Assembly (NCBI RefSeq): GCF_026898155.1
Contig: NZ_CP114029.1
Span: 69,501 to 133,500, forward strand
DNA length: 64,000 nucleotides
Reading direction: 5' to 3'
Origin: Jiella pelagia
Lineage (GTDB): Bacteria > Pseudomonadota > Alphaproteobacteria > Rhizobiales > Rhizobiaceae
In this document: positions 28,539-35,927 of the stretch, in pieces
How the letters are laid out: each line of letters begins with the position of its first letter
How positions within the stretch are numbered: the first letter of the stretch is position 1
The notes under the pieces: generated by a model
What the model saw: only the letters and a program-made list of their open reading frames with translations
What the model was told of the DNA's origin: nothing
The model's database searches: none
Made by a program: the position numbers and the translations under genes

Positions 28539-29339
28539 GTGTTAAGCTGGTTCGACTGGAGCGATGCCCTAGGCTATGGTCTGGGTATTGTCGGGCTTAT
28601 AACAAGTTACATATTTTACCGCCGCTCCAAGAACGTTCAACGGCTGAGATACACCGTCTATCGCCGCCCGTTAATTGATATAGCTGTCTCCGAACATGTG
28701 AAGGACCGCACTGTCGTGGTAGACGGCCGGGTCGTTCCCGCACTTTATCGAGATTATGTCCTGCTCTATAGCTCGGGAAACCGCAGCTTTCGGTTCGCCG
28801 AACATATTAACTCCATTACGGCCGCGCTTAAACCAGATGAAATTATAGAAGCAGGTATTCTTGTAAACGACGACCCGGCAAATCTGGCCTCCATCGAATT
28901 AAAGGATGGATCGCTTACAATCTCTGTTGATTACTTACGGTCGGGTGACGGCATTCTCTTCTTCATAGACCACACGAATAAGTTTGCCCGCAAGGAGATA
29001 AAGGTAGATGAGCGGGAGCGGGACGCCGTAAGCCGCGTTGATCCATATGATATGGCCGCAGAAAGAGAGACCATCGTCGACGTCACAGTATTCCTGGTCT
29101 TTGTGATAGCTATCGGCGCGCTAATATCGGTCGCTGCAACAACCTTCCCGTCCGAGGAAAATGGTTTCAATTCAACGCCCTTCGCGTTGATCTCTATTGC
29201 ATTGCCGGTATTGTTCGCCGGGCATCTTTACATACGCCGAGTTCTAGCCCGCACACTGGATCGCTTGTCTCGGTCTTCCGCGGCCCGAGATAGCCTAACC
29301 CGCCTTGTTTCTCAACTACCCCGGTCTCGGAGCGATTAG
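28539..29339 (+). CDS. Membrane protein, first of two tandem paralogues (unknown family)
   Basis: 266 residues from the GTG at 28539, chosen because CAGGAGAC lies just upstream, exactly as in the second paralogue. One transmembrane segment near 12-30, then a soluble domain (about 32-185) with KNVQRLRYTVYRR, ALYRDYVLLYSSGNRSFRF and DYLRSGDGILFFIDHTN, then two transmembrane helices near 190-245. The soluble domain resembles an uncharacterised beta-rich domain seen after an N-terminal anchor in many bacterial proteins (pattern SGN and DYL-x-x-GDG). It follows the PHP-ATPase on the same strand. A membrane effector or sensor role is inferred. Confidence 0.65.
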   Translation: MLSWFDWSDALGYGLGIVGLITSYIFYRRSKNVQRLRYTVYRRPLIDIAVSEHVKDRTVVVDGRVVPALYRDYVLLYSSGNRSFRFAEHINSITAALKPDEIIEAGILVNDDPANLASIELKDGSLTISVDYLRSGDGILFFIDHTNKFARKEIKVDERERDAVSRVDPYDMAAERETIVDVTVFLVFVIAIGALISVAATTFPSEENGFNSTPFALISIALPVLFAGHLYIRRVLARTLDRLSRSSAARDSLTRLVSQLPRSRSD

Positions 29340-29405
29340 CTATCCGCGCGCCCAAAGCGTGCGTGCTACTATTCAGGCAGATGAATCGGGCTCAGGAGAC
29401 AGCGG

Positions 29406-30191
29406 GTGCTTGCAGCATGGGATTGGGGAGAGTGGCTGGGCGTAGCGGGCCTGGTCGTCGGCATCATTGGCATCGGTACTGGCATTTGGGCTTACCAGAA
29501 AACCAAAAACGTCCAGCGGCTAAAATATTCTCTGTCGCGCCGATATCTCATTTCCAAAGCAGCAACCTCAAGCGTTCAAGGCCGCATAATCACTGTGGAT
29601 GGTCGTGAGGTTGACGCACTCTATAGAGATTATATTCTTCTCTACAGCGCTGGAAATCGCAGTTTCCGTTTCTCTGACCACGTAAATTCCATACGATATG
29701 AAATAGAGGCAGAGAACGTTGTCCGTGTTGGAGTACTTTTCAACGACGACTCAGCCAACGATGCACAGATTGAATTTTCAGAAGGCGTCATATCGCTACG
29801 CCTCGACTACCTTCGTTCCGGCGACGGGGTACTGTATTATGTGGATCACACAAATGATGAATCACGGCAACAACTCGCTATTGAGGAGCGAGAGAGAGAT
29901 GTTGTCGCACGGTCGCTACCTCTATTCGGTCTCATCCGGGAGATCACTCCCCTTGTGCTGGCTCAACTCGTCGCTTTCATCATAATCATGCTTCCTTTTG
30001 TTCTGTTCAGCAATTCAGAGACATGGGAGGGATTGTCACGCGTAATCCAACTCCTTCTGTCTGCCACATGGGTATGTGCGGCGGTGGCTGGATTTATCGT
30101 CTCAGCTCGCACGTACAAGAAGTATCTTGAAAAAGATCGGCAGCTCGCGTCGGCCAGGCAGCGGTTTATTCGCGTAATGTATCGACTTTAG
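29406..30191 (+). CDS. Membrane protein, second tandem paralogue (unknown family)
   Basis: 261 residues from a GTG at 29406 preceded by CAGGAGAC. Same order as the first copy: a transmembrane helix near 9-28, the shared domain (KNVQRLKYSLSRRYL; ALYRDYILLYSAGNRSFRF; DYLRSGDGVLYYVDHTN; ERERDVVAR), then two helices near 180-240. The soluble domains are nearly collinear while the membrane parts diverge, which suggests duplication then specialisation, perhaps as a heteromeric pair. Function unknown. Confidence 0.65.
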   Translation: MLAAWDWGEWLGVAGLVVGIIGIGTGIWAYQKTKNVQRLKYSLSRRYLISKAATSSVQGRIITVDGREVDALYRDYILLYSAGNRSFRFSDHVNSIRYEIEAENVVRVGVLFNDDSANDAQIEFSEGVISLRLDYLRSGDGVLYYVDHTNDESRQQLAIEERERDVVARSLPLFGLIREITPLVLAQLVAFIIIMLPFVLFSNSETWEGLSRVIQLLLSATWVCAAVAGFIVSARTYKKYLEKDRQLASARQRFIRVMYRL

Positions 30192-30192
30192 C

Positions 30193-30351
30193 TCAACACC
30201 CTTCAACGACTATCCGGCAGCTTCCGTCGCAATTGCAGCTCAGGCTTTGGCCGTCGCAGGCCTTGCCCTTAAGCGCCACCATAATGCGGTAAGCGCTCAG
30301 TTCATCGTGCCCGTGCTCCATAAAGAAGGCGACCACCTCTTTCCGTGTCAT
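30193..30351 (-). CDS. Small Cys-rich phage protein
   Basis: 52 residues from the ATG at 30351, which overlaps the upstream stop as ATGA. MTRKEVVAFFMEHGHDELSAY gives an amphipathic helix. The C-terminus carries four cysteines (GKACDG...CNCDGSC...GC), suggesting metal binding or disulphides. It ends just beyond the plus-strand paralogue. Unknown role. Confidence 0.5.
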   Translation of the reverse strand: MTRKEVVAFFMEHGHDELSAYRIMVALKGKACDGQSLSCNCDGSCRIVVEGC

Positions 30352-30773
30352 GTGGCTAACGTCAGGCACTTCCCTTCCTCCCCTAGCGCGGCAAGGGCTG
30401 GCGCACTTGCAAACTTCTCTATCTCCTTCGCCGCCTTGTGAGCATCTGTGACACACCGTTCCAGCCAGTAGTCAGGCCCATGATTGCGGGCGTCTGTCAT
30501 GGTAACGCTCCCAATGCTCGCCAGAACATCATAAGCTTTGGCCAAGGCCTCCCGCAGCCGCGCAATCTCCGCATCCGTCTGCCTGACGGCGGGCTGGGCG
30601 TCCTTTGCGTCTTCTGGCGGTCGGGTGTTCATGGCGGCGGCAAAGCGCACGCCTGTGTTCGGTGACAGGTAGCCGTACGCATTCAGGCGCGTTTTATTGT
30701 GATAAATATCCCAGCCGAACGAGGTTCGCACAAGGGCATAACCCCCCGGCAGGTCTATACGCTTACTCTCCAC
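30348..30773 (-). CDS. Hypothetical phage early protein
   Basis: 141 residues from a GTG at 30773. The N-terminal part (YALVRTSFGWDIYHNKTRLN) is beta-like, followed by a helical region (QTDAEIARLREALAKAYDVL). It overlaps both neighbours by a few bases, so it belongs to a coupled chain of small early genes on the minus strand. No family recognised. Confidence 0.6.
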   Translation of the reverse strand: MESKRIDLPGGYALVRTSFGWDIYHNKTRLNAYGYLSPNTGVRFAAAMNTRPPEDAKDAQPAVRQTDAEIARLREALAKAYDVLASIGSVTMTDARNHGPDYWLERCVTDAHKAAKEIEKFASAPALAALGEEGKCLTLAT

Positions 30774-30927
30774 TTCCGTTGCTTTCCTTCGCGTATTTAT
30801 TCAACCCCTCTAAGGTTAGCAACAGATGGCGTGACGCTGCTTTTTCAGCGATGTCGCTATAATAGGTTCCGATGCAACCCAATCCTATGCCAACCAATAT
30901 CCATCCTAAAAACATAATCCAGACCAT
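30763..30927 (-). CDS. Short single-span membrane protein
   Basis: 54 residues: a hydrophobic N-terminal helix (MVWIMFLGWILVGIGLGCI) and a soluble tail ending ESNGSGE. The ATG sits in a TGATG overlap, and its end overlaps the next start by 11 bases. The tight coupling supports reality despite the small size. Confidence 0.5.
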   Translation of the reverse strand: MVWIMFLGWILVGIGLGCIGTYYSDIAEKAASRHLLLTLEGLNKYAKESNGSGE

Positions 30928-31075
30928 CACCCGTTGCTTTCTTTGTTGTCATTTGCAGTATGCCGTTCCAGCACATGTTTATTCGTCTCAAAGATGGCGC
31001 GGGAAACACCCCGAGGCGTGGCGCTGCGGATGTTGTGACGTTCTTCTCCGGGAGGGCACTTGTGTATGCGGTCAT
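30857..31075 (-). CDS. Doubtful small ORF; a second overlapping frame may be the real gene
   Basis: An ATG at 31075 has an excellent site (AGGAGG, six bases before) and an open frame of 72 codons, but its composition is odd and it overlaps the 54-residue gene in another frame. A neighbouring frame without a start codon reads KCPPGEERHNIR...FETNKHVLERHTANDNKESNG and stops exactly in the TGATG that starts the next gene. Ending in ESNG-stop also occurs in the gene at 31599-31862. I suspect the real gene starts at 31075 and is frameshifted near 31060. Confidence 0.25.
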   Translation of the reverse strand: MTAYTSALPEKNVTTSAAPRLGVFPAPSLRRINMCWNGILQMTTKKATGDGLDYVFRMDIGWHRIGLHRNLL

Positions 31076-31599
31076 CAGGAGCCTCCTAAACCCAACAGAG
31101 GGTTTGACGTTGGCATCCTAAAATCTCCAAAGGCCCAAACGCATGTCTGCTTCGTGTAGTTGTCGTTCGCCGCATATCCCGTGTAGTGGTGCGGATGGAA
31201 TTTATAGTCCGGCTTCCGCCAGTATGTGGCAAGTGTACTCACGGGGTTTTCGATAAAGCCGGGCACATCAAGCTCGTTGATAACCTCGGCCCCAGTGGCA
31301 CAGCAATCTATGCTCCAAGCCAGCTTGCGCAAGCCTTTGCCTTTAAACCAGCGGGCGCCTGAGACAGCCGTGTTGTCACACGGCGTCCAACACATGGCAA
31401 ACACAGCGCGCTTCTTTACCCACGTTGGGATAGTCCAGCCCTTATGGATGTCGGCGCCGATTTTAATAATACTACCTTCTCGGGTTTCTCCTACAGGATG
31501 CTGAATGTCTACCAGCACGGCTTCACAACCGGCCTCAATCCAAGGCTCTACCCCAACACCAGTCAGGTCGTAGAGACAAACAACAATCGGTTTGCCCAT
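31075..31599 (-). CDS. Small C5-cytosine methyltransferase-like phage protein
   Basis: 174 residues from the ATG in a TGATG overlap. Segments match parts of Dcm-type enzymes: VVCLYDLTGVGVEPWIEAGC (SAM-binding start), CWTPCDNTAVSGARW (the Pro-Cys region), FIENPVSTLATYW (ENV-like motif) and a C-terminal NYTKQTCVWAFGDFRMP. It is far shorter than a normal C5 methyltransferase (about 300 or more residues) and lacks a target-recognition domain. It may be a minimal phage methylase or a non-catalytic relative. Confidence 0.55.
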   Translation of the reverse strand: MGKPIVVCLYDLTGVGVEPWIEAGCEAVLVDIQHPVGETREGSIIKIGADIHKGWTIPTWVKKRAVFAMCWTPCDNTAVSGARWFKGKGLRKLAWSIDCCATGAEVINELDVPGFIENPVSTLATYWRKPDYKFHPHHYTGYAANDNYTKQTCVWAFGDFRMPTSNPLLGLGGS

Positions 31600-31862
31600 C
31601 ACCCGTTGCTTTCGTTGGTTATCAGTTTGCGGATGGTCTCGTTCACATCCATCAGGCTATTCCTTGCGCCCGGCTCCCACATCTCCCGCACGGCCTCTTG
31701 GGCGCGGTCTACGGTCATGCGCTCCACTTGGCGCAGGGCGACCATGGCCTCAGTCTGGCGGTGTATACGCGGTATGGGAAACGGATAGTCCGGAACAATG
31801 ATGCTTTGCGAAAGCCACGCATGCACGTCTTCCACACTTTTGCAGTCTTTTAAGTCCATCAT
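31599..31862 (-). CDS. Hypothetical phage protein
   Basis: 87 residues, helical and charged (LKDCKSVEDVHAWLSQSIIV; EAMVALRQVERMTVDRAQEA). It starts in an ATGA overlap with the upstream gene and ends in a TGATG overlap with the next. No family recognised. Confidence 0.55.
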   Translation of the reverse strand: MMDLKDCKSVEDVHAWLSQSIIVPDYPFPIPRIHRQTEAMVALRQVERMTVDRAQEAVREMWEPGARNSLMDVNETIRKLITNESNG

Positions 31863-32143
31863 TTTCCCTCCCGCGCCTTATTCACTTGTGCGAGGGCATC
31901 GCGCATCTCATAAATATAACCGGCCGTAGCGGGAACGTCTTTCCATAGAGGCGTTTCCCAACGGTCAATTACAGCTTGTACCTTCTCCACCAGCCCATCA
32001 ACCAGCGCGGCTTCCTGCGCGGCGGCTTCGTCCATGGCTTGCTGAATGATTGGTGCACAAGCCTTGCGAAAGCCACCTTTCATCATACCAATCAATTCAA
32101 TTGAATGAATATCATCTGCCCATCGTTCTGCGGTCTTACCCAT
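31859..32143 (-). CDS. Hypothetical phage protein
   Basis: 94 residues from the ATG at 32143, preferred over an earlier start because GGAGG lies eight bases upstream and the ATG overlaps the upstream TGA. Helical and Ala/Glu-rich (QQAMDEAAAQEAALVDGLVE). No family recognised. Confidence 0.55.
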   Translation of the reverse strand: MGKTAERWADDIHSIELIGMMKGGFRKACAPIIQQAMDEAAAQEAALVDGLVEKVQAVIDRWETPLWKDVPATAGYIYEMRDALAQVNKAREGK

Positions 32144-32748
32144 CACACGCCCTCCTTCTTCGGGGCTGCGGGCAGGTGCTGCCAGTGAGTCGCAAGGCAA
32201 GCGCCATTGCGATGGTTAAACCCACGGCGGTGGCCGTAATCCTCATAGGAAGATTTGCAGCACACCCAAACCGGCTTAGTAAGGTCAAAGTTCGGATTCA
32301 AATTTTGACTGCCGTACTCGTCCTTATAACTAAGCGGCCCATGTTCAGCAGGGTCGTGCCACCAGCCTACTAGAATCTCGGTAAAGTCTTTTGGCGGCGG
32401 GTCATTCTGAATATCACGCCAGCCATCCGCAGGGCGCTGGGCTTCCAGTTGGGCGTTGCAAGCGGTTGCATCCGCCACAGCTTTTGCGGTGTGAGCGTTA
32501 ATCAAGTCCACGATGTCTTTCCCACATGCTGGAGAAGGGGCGCAGCTGTTAATGGCTGTGACCGCTTGGCATATCTTATTTGCCAAGGCCAACGCCTCTG
32601 CGCTGGGTGGGGTAGGTATGTGCTGTGATGGTTTCGCCCGAGCGAGCTTTATTCGGTCATATTCAGTCCGGTCTCTAAATTTTAACCCACTCAGCGGCGC
32701 TGTCGGCTTCGTGTCTTTGTTATTCGCTGGCATCTCAGTTTCTTTCAT
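32143..32748 (-). CDS. DUF551-like phage protein
   Basis: 201 residues. The C-terminal 95 residues have the DUF551 pattern: DGWRDIQNDPPPKDFTEILV, an aromatic middle and the closing THWQHLPAAP. The N-terminal half is helical (EALALANKICQAVTAINSCA). Such proteins are common in phage early regions. Function unknown. Confidence 0.65.
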   Translation of the reverse strand: MKETEMPANNKDTKPTAPLSGLKFRDRTEYDRIKLARAKPSQHIPTPPSAEALALANKICQAVTAINSCAPSPACGKDIVDLINAHTAKAVADATACNAQLEAQRPADGWRDIQNDPPPKDFTEILVGWWHDPAEHGPLSYKDEYGSQNLNPNFDLTKPVWVCCKSSYEDYGHRRGFNHRNGACLATHWQHLPAAPKKEGV

Positions 32749-32777
32749 TCAATTCATTCCGCAGGAGTTGGGCGTCT

Positions 32778-32972
32778 CTACAGCATAAACGGCACGGCGA
32801 TTCCGAGCAGCGCGAAGAAGGTGGCAAGGCCCACAACGCCTTCCCATGCGGTGGCGTAGCGGCAATCATCGCTCAGAAACTCACGGCGCATCCAGGCTTT
32901 GACCTTTTCGATCAGGGTTTCTGGCTGCTTGCGGAAGCGGCTAATATTATTAGTAGTGGTTGGACTATACAT
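32778..32972 (-). CDS. Small C-terminally anchored membrane protein
   Basis: 64 residues with a basic middle (ETLIEKVKAWMRREF) and one C-terminal transmembrane helix (about 46-63). It has a good AAGGAG site and is transcribed divergently from the ERF operon, so the 32973-33114 gap carries two promoters. First gene of the minus-strand early chain. Confidence 0.5.
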   Translation of the reverse strand: MYSPTTTNNISRFRKQPETLIEKVKAWMRREFLSDDCRYATAWEGVVGLATFFALLGIAVPFML

Positions 32973-33030
32973 GTTGTTTCTCCTTATTTGGTATAAGCAG
33001 AATACGCCGCTTAATCATCACGTCAATACA

Positions 33031-33117
33031 TTTTATGCGTTTTTGTCTCTTTTATTACTTTACACGCTAAAGGGTATGTGGCGTTATAGTCTCACCAACA
33101 AAGGAGATACATAAATG
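33031..33117 (+). promoter_or_regulatory. Early promoter block A (upstream of ERF operon)
   Basis: A 26-bp element (33031-33056, TTTTATGCG then TTTTTGTCTCTTTTATT) is identical to 38985-39010. It is followed by a -35-like TTTACA, a TATA-rich -10 (GTTATAGT) and AAAGGAGATACATAA just before an ATG at 33115. The same order occurs upstream of 39064. The shared block is the likely binding site of a common phage regulator. Confidence 0.65.
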
Positions 33118-33186
33118 GAATGGGATGATTCCGCTTACCACGAACAAGTGGAGGCCGAGGAAGAACAACACAAAGGGGGGCGCTGA
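33115..33186 (+). CDS. 23-codon leader ORF coupled to ERF
   Basis: MEWDDSAYHEQVEAEEEQHK followed by three residues, with a near-perfect AAAGGAG site. Its TGA ends two bases before the GTG of the ERF gene, so ribosomes ending here can re-initiate. The first gene of this operon is too short for normal gene finders. It may be purely a coupling leader or a small acidic peptide. Confidence 0.45.
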   Translation: MEWDDSAYHEQVEAEEEQHKGGR

Positions 33187-33187
33187 T

Positions 33188-33763
33188 GTGGAGCAAGTTA
33201 TTACCGCTCTAAACGCCGCGTACACGGAATGTGGTTATGTCCGCAAAGAAGGAAAGATGGACGCGCCGGGTGCTAAATACACCTATGCAAAGGAGGCAGA
33301 CTTTATCAGCGCCGTTCGCCCTGCCCTCATCAACCACGGGCTAACCATCACTCCTTCTGAGATTGGCGAGCTTCATCACTCCCAATACTCAAACAAGAGC
33401 GGCACGCCGACAAACCGTGTCGTTGGGGTTTTTGGCTTTCGCATCTCTCACATAAGCGGTCAGTCAATTACCGTCTCTGCGCTTGGCGAGGGCGTCGATA
33501 CCGGGGACAAGGCCAGCTACAAAGCCATGACCGGGGCGCTTAAATACGCTCTGCGGCAGTCCCTGCTTATCGAAACGGGCGACGAGCCGGAGAAAGAACA
33601 CCCCGAGGGAAAGGCGACCGAGCAAGATGCGCTGACGTGGATTGCATCGTGTTCCGACCAGCTAATGCTTGACCAGACAGCGGATGACATCAAGGCCGCT
33701 GGTTTGGGTAGCCAACGCGTTCGTGATGCGTGGGCCAAGCGCAAGGCGGAGGTGGCAGCATGA
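33188..33763 (+). CDS. ERF-family single-strand annealing recombinase
   Basis: 191 residues from the GTG at 33188, chosen because a G-rich site (GGGGGG) lies upstream and the preceding leader stops at 33186. YTYAKEADFISAVRPALINHG and VSALGEGVDTGDKASYKAMTGALKYALRQSLLI are ERF landmarks. It anneals complementary strands and promotes circularisation or recombination of phage DNA. It works with the SSB encoded downstream. Confidence 0.88.
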   Translation: MEQVITALNAAYTECGYVRKEGKMDAPGAKYTYAKEADFISAVRPALINHGLTITPSEIGELHHSQYSNKSGTPTNRVVGVFGFRISHISGQSITVSALGEGVDTGDKASYKAMTGALKYALRQSLLIETGDEPEKEHPEGKATEQDALTWIASCSDQLMLDQTADDIKAAGLGSQRVRDAWAKRKAEVAA

Positions 33764-33972
33764 CAGTATCACCGATCCATTTAGGTGCTTATTCTGCCGC
33801 TGGGCGCGACGCGCGAACCAATGAATGCATTTTGCATGATGGCGAAAAGTACTGCAAACAACAATTGAAAACTGTGTCGATGAATGCTGAGACTTTTTTG
33901 TTTCTGTGTTCTTTCGTCATCCTCACATGTTTTTTGGTCGTGCTTATGAGGCTGCTGTGGAGAAAGCCATGA
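33760..33972 (+). CDS. Small membrane protein of the early operon
   Basis: 70 residues from the ATG overlapping the ERF stop (ATGA). A soluble N-terminus (MTVSPIHLGAYSAAGRD) and one transmembrane helix near 48-66 before a basic tail. No family recognised. Confidence 0.5.
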   Translation: MTVSPIHLGAYSAAGRDARTNECILHDGEKYCKQQLKTVSMNAETFLFLCSFVILTCFLVVLMRLLWRKP

Positions 33973-34160
33973 CCGAGCGCGAACGCCGAAAGGCCGAGGT
34001 CGAGGCGGCGCATGACAGCGCCCAAGCCGCACAGGACAACGCCAACGAGCTTTGGAAGCAATACCGACGCTTGGTGGCGCGATTCTACGCCGACTACGGC
34101 TCTTATCAGTTAGACTATAAACAAACGAATGAAAGCACTATTAGTGAGCAGCGTAAATAG
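33969..34160 (+). CDS. Short coiled-coil protein
   Basis: 63 residues from an ATG in an ATGA overlap: TERERRKAEVEAAHDSAQAA is a charged helix, and the C-terminus is Gln/Thr-rich. It overlaps the start of the SSB gene. No family recognised. Confidence 0.5.
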   Translation: MTERERRKAEVEAAHDSAQAAQDNANELWKQYRRLVARFYADYGSYQLDYKQTNESTISEQRK

Positions 34161-34551
34161 AGTATACCTTATTGCAAATTTGGGACGTGACCCCGAGGTG
34201 CGCATGACGCAGAACGGCACCAAGATTGCCAACCTGAATGTGGCCACCAGCGAAAAGCGCATGAACAAGCAGACAGGCCAGCGGGAGGAAACCACCGAAT
34301 GGCACCGCCTGGTGGTTATCGGCTCCCTTGCTGATGTGGTCGAGAAGTACATGCGCAAGGGCAGCAAGGCCTATTTTGAGGGCAGGCTGCAAACCCGGAA
34401 ATGGGAGAAGGACGGGCAGGAACGGTACACCACGGAAATCCTGGTGGACAACCTGACCATGCTGGACGGGAAGCCCGAGAGCGACGGACGCCAGCAGGGT
34501 AGCGCCTCGGCACGCACCGAAGCGCCTTTCAACGACGATATCCCGTTTTAA
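34129..34551 (+). CDS. ssb: Single-stranded DNA-binding protein
   Basis: About 140 residues. The OB-fold pattern is complete: NRVYLIANLGRDPEVRMTQNG, LNVATSEK, TEWHRLVVIG, AYFEGRLQTRKW and a C-terminal acidic tip DDIPF that recruits partner proteins. The start may instead be the GTG at 34144. It protects single strands made during phage replication and acts with ERF. Confidence 0.93.
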   Translation: MKALLVSSVNRVYLIANLGRDPEVRMTQNGTKIANLNVATSEKRMNKQTGQREETTEWHRLVVIGSLADVVEKYMRKGSKAYFEGRLQTRKWEKDGQERYTTEILVDNLTMLDGKPESDGRQQGSASARTEAPFNDDIPF

Positions 34552-34563
34552 GGAGCCGTGGTC

Positions 34564-34800
34564 ATGATTGAACGACGCAAACGCCCACGCGGACGCCCAC
34601 CCCTGACGCCAGAACATCCCCTAGTCTCACAGCTAGGGGAGATCCAACCGGGGGAGACACGAACGTTGGAACCCACCGCGAGCCAGACAGGCACCAACCT
34701 GCGCAAACGCGCCCGCCAGATTGCGCTTCAGTTCTTTGGCGGAGAATGGAGCTTCACGGAACGCAGGGGCGCCGTGTACGCCACACGCCTGCCGGAGTAG
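34564..34800 (+). CDS. Small basic phage protein
   Basis: 78 residues from the ATG at 34564 (AAGGAG eight bases before). Very basic start (RRKRPRGRPPLTPEH) with an AT-hook-like RGRPP, then LRKRARQIALQFFGGEWSFT. It may bind DNA. No family recognised. Confidence 0.5.
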   Translation: MIERRKRPRGRPPLTPEHPLVSQLGEIQPGETRTLEPTASQTGTNLRKRARQIALQFFGGEWSFTERRGAVYATRLPE

Positions 34801-34804
34801 CGCC

Positions 34805-35023
34805 ATGAAGCGGTGCCGCCAGTGCGAGCAGGAAAAGCCGGTGACGGAGTTCTACTCCCACCCCTGGTTCCGAGACGGGCACGACAACCGCTGCATAGAG
34901 TGCTGGGGAAAGACGATGCGCGGGAGGAGAACCACGGAGCCACCGCCTGCCGATCACCGCCCGAAGGTGCGCGAGGAAACCCACCCACGCACAGGAATGC
35001 CCGAAAGCCTGCGCTATGACTGA
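34805..35023 (+). CDS. Small zinc-finger-like protein
   Basis: 72 residues with two Cys pairs (CRQCEQEKPVTEF and NRCIECWGKTM) spaced as in a zinc ribbon, followed by a basic Pro-rich tail. It resembles small HNH-associated or zinc-binding phage proteins, but no catalytic His pair is seen. Last gene of the plus-strand operon, ending at a terminator. Confidence 0.55.
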   Translation: MKRCRQCEQEKPVTEFYSHPWFRDGHDNRCIECWGKTMRGRRTTEPPPADHRPKVREETHPRTGMPESLRYD

Positions 35024-35045
35024 CCCCGCTTAGAGCGGGGTTCTG
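35024..35045. terminator. Bidirectional terminator between convergent early operons
   Basis: CCCCGCT, a 3-base loop, AGCGGGG, then TTCTGTCT. It lies between the plus-strand zinc protein and the minus-strand RuvC-like gene, whose stop codon falls within it. Confidence 0.7.
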
Positions 35046-35539
35046 TCTGCCATGTAAGCCGCCGCCCATGCCGCGTCCGCCTCGTCCGGCCCGAGGTCTT
35101 TACCCCACCTGGCCTTGGCCGCCGCCTGCATATCCTCTTTCTTGGCGTTCCCCTTGCCCGTCGCATGCACCTTGAGCTTCATGAGGTTCACCAGAACCCA
35201 AGGCACGCCCTTTTGCTCACAAACCAGCACGGCAACCCCCATCATGGGGAAAAGCGCCTTCACCGACGAAAACTGGCCGGAAAACGGCTCCTCAATACAG
35301 ACGCCGATGCAATCTGGCGTAATCATCCTGTCGAGAATAGCCGCCAGACCGACGCAGCGCTCGTGTATGGAAGGTTTCACCTTGTGGGACAGGCAGTCTA
35401 TCGCGCCGCTCTCGTAAAGCCTTGCAAGGCCCGCTGTGGTGCCCAGGTCAACCCCAAGGTAGTAATTGCGTCCTATTGCTCCAACTTCTCTTGCACTTTC
35501 TTTAGCAATTCCGCCTGTGTGCCGAACCGCGCCTGCCAT
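35030..35539 (-). CDS. RuvC-like Holliday junction resolvase
   Basis: 169 residues from the ATG at 35539. Acidic catalytic residues are in place: YYLGVDLGTTAG (first Asp), GVCIEEPFSG (Glu) and the C-terminal DEADAAWAA pair. Between them lies the Lys-rich VNLMKLKVHATGKGNAKKED. It would resolve recombination and replication branch structures before packaging. It overlaps the Ref-like nuclease gene. Confidence 0.85.
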   Translation of the reverse strand: MAGAVRHTGGIAKESAREVGAIGRNYYLGVDLGTTAGLARLYESGAIDCLSHKVKPSIHERCVGLAAILDRMITPDCIGVCIEEPFSGQFSSVKALFPMMGVAVLVCEQKGVPWVLVNLMKLKVHATGKGNAKKEDMQAAAKARWGKDLGPDEADAAWAAAYMADRTPL

Positions 35540-35745
35540 GCCTTTTGTCCGGCGTGAAAGGCCACGCCATATCCGCCCGTTTGGTGGTGTACATGGCAAA
35601 GAGGAATGGTGTCGTAGTGGCTGGCTCGCTTACCCATGCAGCTCCACGGGTGGCCTTTGAGGTGGTGGATGTCCGCCGCCGCGCCACAGACGATGCAGCC
35701 CAGAGAGGCTACACGGTCGAGGTGGTCGCGTTCAGCATTGTTCAC
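35473..35745 (-). CDS. Ref/HNH-like nuclease
   Basis: 90 residues from a GTG. CIVCGAAADIHHLKGHPW gives a Cys-His zinc/HNH core; MGKRASHYDTIPLCHVHHQ and GVAFHAGQKAWQ are characteristic of P1 Ref-like RecA-dependent nucleases. It could make targeted breaks during phage recombination. It overlaps the RuvC-like gene by 67 bases. Confidence 0.75.
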   Translation of the reverse strand: MNNAERDHLDRVASLGCIVCGAAADIHHLKGHPWSCMGKRASHYDTIPLCHVHHQTGGYGVAFHAGQKAWQARFGTQAELLKKVQEKLEQ

Positions 35746-35759
35746 ACCATTCGCTTTCC

Positions 35760-35885
35760 CTAAAGCCCGTTCTTACGAGCAACGACCAACATGCAGAGGT
35801 GCAGGCCGAGCAAAACCCCTAATGCCAGCGCAACCGTGAGCACAAAGGCGAACACAAACGACAAAAACATGTCCACATCATTCAC
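35760..35885 (-). CDS. 41-codon membrane peptide
   Basis: A nearly all-hydrophobic helix (MFLSFVFAFVLTVALALGVL) with a short basic end (RKNGL). A start at GTG 35885 or the next in-frame GTG is possible; AAGGA lies upstream. It ends just before the nuclease gene. No family recognised. Confidence 0.4.
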   Translation of the reverse strand: MNDVDMFLSFVFAFVLTVALALGVLLGLHLCMLVVARKNGL

Positions 35886-35927
35886 TTTCCTTACAGTTAT
35901 TTTCCAGCCATTCCATCAGGCTGTCCA

